DNA of 27,563 nt, from positions 1 through 27,563 of the forward strand of contig JALQTF010000036.1 in the NCBI GenBank assembly GCA_023264085.1, read 5' to 3'. The notes under the pieces were generated by a model. The model did no database searches and had not been told where the DNA came from. It was given only the letters and a program-made list of their open reading frames with translations. Positions 24,538 to 27,563 of the stretch are shown here, in pieces (the first letter of the stretch is position 1; each line of letters starts with the position of its first letter). The position numbers and the translations under genes were made by a program. This DNA is from Acholeplasmataceae bacterium (lineage in GTDB: Bacteria > Bacillota_I > Bacilli_A > Acholeplasmatales > Acholeplasmataceae).

Positions 24538-25943
24538 GTATATCAAAATTATTTAGTGAAACATTAAAAGTTGTTAATGTTGGATCTCCTAGTTTCAAAA
24601 AAGATTTTGAAACTCAAGGGCTTGATTATGTCCATCTAGAATGGAAACCACCTGCAAGTGGTGATTTAAAATTACTTTCTTTATTAAATAAAATTAGACC
24701 TTATAGTGAACAAATAGAAAAAGCTAATGAAGAAGTAGTATCTAAAATCAAAGCAGCAGAAGCAAAATTAGTAGCTGTTAAACAAGCTAAAGATGTCATT
24801 CCAAATATGACTTCACATACTATCCTACATTCAGGTCCACCGATTGCCTTTGAAAACATGGCTGGCCCGATGCAAGGTGCAATCATTGGTGCCTTAATGT
24901 ATGAAGGATTAGCTAAAGATGAAAAAGAAGCAACCCTTTTAGCTAAGTCTGGAAAAATTACATTTGATAGTGCACATCATCATCAAGCTGTTGGACCTAT
25001 GGCTGGTATTATTTCTGCATCAATGCCAGTACATGTTTTATATAATGAAGTCCATGGTAACTATAGCTATTGCACGATTAATGAAGGTTTAGGTAAAGTG
25101 CTTCGTTATGGTGCCAATAGTAAAGAAGTACTTGATCGCTTAAAATTCATGGAAACAACAGTCATGCCTGTATTAAATGAAGCAGTAGAGCTTGCTAAAG
25201 GTATTGATATTAAATCAATCATCACCCAAGCGCTTCATATGGGTGATGAATGCCATAACAGAAATAAAGCATCTTCAGCATTATTTTTAAGAGAAGTTGC
25301 TGGATATATTGTTCAAACAAGTTTTTCTGATGAAATGAAATCAGGCACATTAAACTTTATTAAAAATAATGAGCATTACTTTTTAAATCTATCGATGCCT
25401 TATTGTAAATTAGCACTCGATAGTGCAAGACATACACCATATTCAACAGTCGTTGTCGCAATGAGTCGTAATGGTGTTGATTTTGGTATACAACTTGCAC
25501 ATAGCGATAAATGGTTTACTGCACCAGCTAATTATGTCAAAGGGTTAATGTTCCCTGGATTTACTGAAGATGATGCAGCCCCTGATATTGGTGATAGTGC
25601 GATTACTGAGACATGTGGTATTGGTGGGTTTGCGATGGGCGGTGCCCCTGCAATTGTTCAATTTGTAGGTGGTGTTGTTAAGCAAGCTTATGATTATTCT
25701 AAAGAAATGCACGAAATCACAAGTGGAAAACATCAAGTCTTTACACTTCCACCTTTAGATTTCATGCCTACTGCGTTAGGTATTGATATCTTAAAGGTTG
25801 TAGAAACAAATATTTTACCGATTATTAATACGGGTATGGCACACAAGAAAGCTGGAGTTGGACAGGTTGGTGCAGGATTAGTCAATCCACCCATGGCTTG
25901 TTTCGAAAAAGCACTTGAAGATTATGCAAAAGGAGTTAAGTAA
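24534..25943 (+). CDS. allG: DUF1116 protein, AllG (YlbE)-type transcarbamoylase subunit
   Basis: A 469-residue DUF1116 protein. Motifs in order are NVGSPSF (15-21), HLEWKPPASGD (34-44), HSGPPIAFENMAGPMQGA (99-116), AHHHQAVGPMAG (147-158) with a His cluster, MGDECHNRNKASSA (236-249) and TETCGIGGFAMGGAPA (about 355-370). The conserved Asp, Glu, Cys, His and Arg in these blocks are likely active-site residues, though none is assigned by experiment that I know of. The E. coli homologue YlbE/AllG belongs to the oxamate carbamoyltransferase set. The start overlaps the FdrA stop by four bases and the next gene starts right after its TAA, so it is embedded in an allH-allF-allG-carbamate kinase unit. 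Confidence 0.9.
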   Translation: MSISKLFSETLKVVNVGSPSFKKDFETQGLDYVHLEWKPPASGDLKLLSLLNKIRPYSEQIEKANEEVVSKIKAAEAKLVAVKQAKDVIPNMTSHTILHSGPPIAFENMAGPMQGAIIGALMYEGLAKDEKEATLLAKSGKITFDSAHHHQAVGPMAGIISASMPVHVLYNEVHGNYSYCTINEGLGKVLRYGANSKEVLDRLKFMETTVMPVLNEAVELAKGIDIKSIITQALHMGDECHNRNKASSALFLREVAGYIVQTSFSDEMKSGTLNFIKNNEHYFLNLSMPYCKLALDSARHTPYSTVVVAMSRNGVDFGIQLAHSDKWFTAPANYVKGLMFPGFTEDDAAPDIGDSAITETCGIGGFAMGGAPAIVQFVGGVVKQAYDYSKEMHEITSGKHQVFTLPPLDFMPTALGIDILKVVETNILPIINTGMAHKKAGVGQVGAGLVNPPMACFEKALEDYAKGVK

Positions 25944-26867
25944 ATGAGAATTGTAGTCGCTTTAGGTGGTAATGCACTTGGAGATAATCCAAGTGAGCAA
26001 TTAGAATTAGTCAAACATGCAGCAGAGAGTATCGTTGATCTAGCAGCTGATGGACATCAAGTTGCAGTGATTCATGGCAATGGTCCACAAGTTGGGATGA
26101 TTCAAAATGCTTTTGAAACAGCACATGATAACAATGATAAAATACCTGGAATGCCACTTCCTGAATGTGGAGCCATGAGTCAAGGATATATTGGTTATCA
26201 TCTACAAAATGCAGTGACCAATGCGTTATTAGAAAGAAATCTAGCAAAAAAAGTAGCAACCATTGTCACACAAACGATTGTAGATGAAAATGATCCAGCT
26301 TTTGAAAATCCGACAAAACCTATTGGTCGTTTTCATACAAAAGAAGAATCTGAACAAATGATTAAAGAACTTGGTGTTCGTATGGTTGAAGATTCTGGAA
26401 GAGGATATCGTATTGTTGTTCCTAGTCCAAAACCAATTGATTTTGTTGAAAAAGATGTGATCAAATCATTAATTGATAATGGTGTGATCGTCATCGCATC
26501 AGGCGGCGGTGGTATACCTGTCATCAAAACAAATAAGATTACAGGTATAAGTGCAGTTATTGATAAAGATTTTAGTGGTGCTAAATTAGCTGAATTAATT
26601 GATGCAGATGTATTTATTATCTTAACTGGTGTAAAAAGAGTTGCGATTAACTTTAATAAACCAAATGAAAAAGAGTTTTCTAGTATTAGTTTAAGAGATG
26701 CTAAATATTATATTAAACAAGGAGAATTTGGTAAAGGCAGTATGCAACCAAAAGTAGAGGCTGCCATTGCGTTTGTCAATAACAATCCTAAAGGTAAAGC
26801 AATTATTGCGTCTTTAGAAGAAGCATCTTTAGCCATTAAAGGTGAATCAGGAACTGTGATTGGTTAA
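25944..26867 (+). CDS. allK: Catabolic carbamate kinase (AllK/ArcC type)
   Basis: Transfers phosphate from carbamoyl phosphate to ADP, giving ATP, ammonia and CO2, the energy-yielding last step of ureide or arginine fermentation. The 307 residues match the family length. Motifs are ALGGNALGDNP (6-16), VIHGNGPQVG (42-51), PLPECGAMSQGYIGY, IASGGGGIPV (about 190), IDKDFSGAKLA and FGKGSMQPKVEAAIAF. With no arginine deiminase or ornithine transcarbamylase in the window, its carbamoyl phosphate should come from the AllFGH-type complex encoded directly upstream with no gap, as with AllK (YbcF) of E. coli. A strong terminator follows. Confidence 0.95.
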   Translation: MRIVVALGGNALGDNPSEQLELVKHAAESIVDLAADGHQVAVIHGNGPQVGMIQNAFETAHDNNDKIPGMPLPECGAMSQGYIGYHLQNAVTNALLERNLAKKVATIVTQTIVDENDPAFENPTKPIGRFHTKEESEQMIKELGVRMVEDSGRGYRIVVPSPKPIDFVEKDVIKSLIDNGVIVIASGGGGIPVIKTNKITGISAVIDKDFSGAKLAELIDADVFIILTGVKRVAINFNKPNEKEFSSISLRDAKYYIKQGEFGKGSMQPKVEAAIAFVNNNPKGKAIIASLEEASLAIKGESGTVIG

Positions 26868-26873
26868 CATCTA

Positions 26874-26907
26874 AAAAAGATACGCTTAACGCTAAGTGTA
26901 TCTTTTT
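26874..26907 (+). terminator. Terminator after the carbamate kinase gene
   Basis: AAAAAGATACGCTTA pairs with TAAGTGTATCTTTTT (one G-T pair) around ACGC, ending the catabolic transcript. Confidence 0.9.
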
Positions 26908-26938
26908 ATACTGATGATAATAGATGAGGATTGATAAA

Positions 26939-27563
26939 ATGAAGATAAAATATTTTGTAAAAAGTGATTGGAACGGTTTTTTTGGACTGTTTACCAATAA
27001 TTTAACGAACGTCTTAGTGATGGCAAGTTTATTAAGTGCAGTCGTTGGACTTCCTGGTAATATTGTCTATGGCAGAATATTACCAGCCGTTGGTTTTTCA
27101 ATTTTAATATCATCTTTATATTATACGTTTATGGCAATCAAACTTGCTAAAAAAGAACATAGAGATGATGTGACTGCACTCCCTGCAGGCACAAGTGTTC
27201 CACACATGTTTTTAATTGTATTTTTAATTATAGGTCCAGTTTTCTGGGCGACAGGTAATGCTTATTTAGCATGGGCAGCTGGTCTGGTTTGGTCACTGCT
27301 TGAAGGAGTGATTGAATTATTAGGTAGTTTTATTGGACCAAAGGTTAGAAAGATAGTGCCTAGAGCTGCAATGCTTGGATCACTTGCTGGGGTTTCAATT
27401 ACTTATATTGCATTAAACCCAGCATTTAGTGTGTTTGCAGTGCCTTATATAGGATTAGTTGCATTAGCGATTGTTTTACTTGGGTGGATTGGAAAGGTTA
27501 AAATGCCGTTTAATATCCCTGTAGGACTTGTGGCTATTATCGTTGGTGTGGCTATTGGCTGGA
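26939..27563 (+). CDS. NCS2/AzgA-like nucleobase permease, 3' end outside window
   Basis: The first 208 codons of a membrane carrier that runs off the window. After a short cytoplasmic start comes DWNGFFGLFTNNLTN, then several hydrophobic helices, the inner loop KKEHRDDVTALPAG, and later ELLGSFIGPKVRKIVPRAA. This pattern fits the xanthine/uracil permease superfamily, closest in feel to the AzgA-type (COG2252-like) members. ATG 26939 has GAGGA eight bases upstream. It lies after the terminator of the carbamate kinase gene, so it is a separate unit, but its place suggests uptake of a purine, pyrimidine or related ring by the same pathway. Confidence 0.82.
   Translation, partial: MKIKYFVKSDWNGFFGLFTNNLTNVLVMASLLSAVVGLPGNIVYGRILPAVGFSILISSLYYTFMAIKLAKKEHRDDVTALPAGTSVPHMFLIVFLIIGPVFWATGNAYLAWAAGLVWSLLEGVIELLGSFIGPKVRKIVPRAAMLGSLAGVSITYIALNPAFSVFAVPYIGLVALAIVLLGWIGKVKMPFNIPVGLVAIIVGVAIGW

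Noticed and set aside
22197..26867. Ordinary allantoin degradation operon
   Set aside because: Only the oxalurate end of that pathway is present; no allantoinase, allantoate amidohydrolase, ureidoglycolate enzyme or allantoin permease is seen in the window.
25944..26867. Arginine deiminase pathway carbamate kinase
   Set aside because: No arcA, arcB or arginine/ornithine antiporter nearby, and the gene is fused by position to the AllG-type gene.
1..27563. Mycoplasma-type genetic code (TGA as Trp)
   Set aside because: Several genes end in TGA at the family's expected end, and Trp is encoded by TGG throughout.

Overview
The window is AT-rich bacterial DNA with tight gene packing, strong Shine-Dalgarno sites, TGA used as a stop (for example at the ends of yidD and the zinc-ribbon gene), an HPF long form, CvfB, DUF402, a CcpA-type cre-like site and a BusR-like regulator. 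Together these point to a Bacillota/Mycoplasmatota lineage that uses the standard code (Acholeplasma/Izemoplasma/Erysipelotrichia-like). The exact taxon is not determinable from sequence reading alone.

Left part (1-14200) is core housekeeping: the 3' part of an M3 oligoendopeptidase, hpf, a small zinc-ribbon protein, an EF-G-like GTPase, yidD, a DUF2202 lipoprotein, proS, cvfB, a Fic protein, a cold-shock protein, a heterodimeric ABC exporter pair, two tRNA genes (Thr-GGT, Gly-GCC), an M50-like membrane protein and a DUF402 protein. Genes are separated by clear hairpin terminators, and several promoters carry the extended -10 box TGTTATAAT.

The middle (14200-15800) is a scar. It holds four evenly spaced copies of a TTACGCACCC repeat, then a 5'-truncated ABC-2 permease fragment lying head to head with a 5'-truncated MFS transporter fragment. 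This looks like a rearrangement junction bordering the catabolic cluster on its right.

Right part (15800-27563) is a catabolic gene cluster. It has a GntR/RCK_C regulator (BusR-like), a CodA/AtzC-like amidohydrolase, a PucR-type regulator, a cyanuric acid hydrolase/barbiturase-family ring-opening amidohydrolase, an ion-transporter-superfamily permease, homologues of AllH, AllF (FdrA) and AllG, a catabolic carbamate kinase (AllK-like), and the start of a nucleobase-type permease. The main inference is that a cyclic imide (barbiturate, cyanurate or a relative) is opened to a ureido-carboxylate. The AllFGH-type transcarbamoylase then phosphorolyses it to carbamoyl phosphate, from which carbamate kinase makes ATP. 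This would be the end of E. coli oxalurate catabolism attached to a different, ring-opening front end, with none of the allantoin genes (allB/allC/allD) in view.
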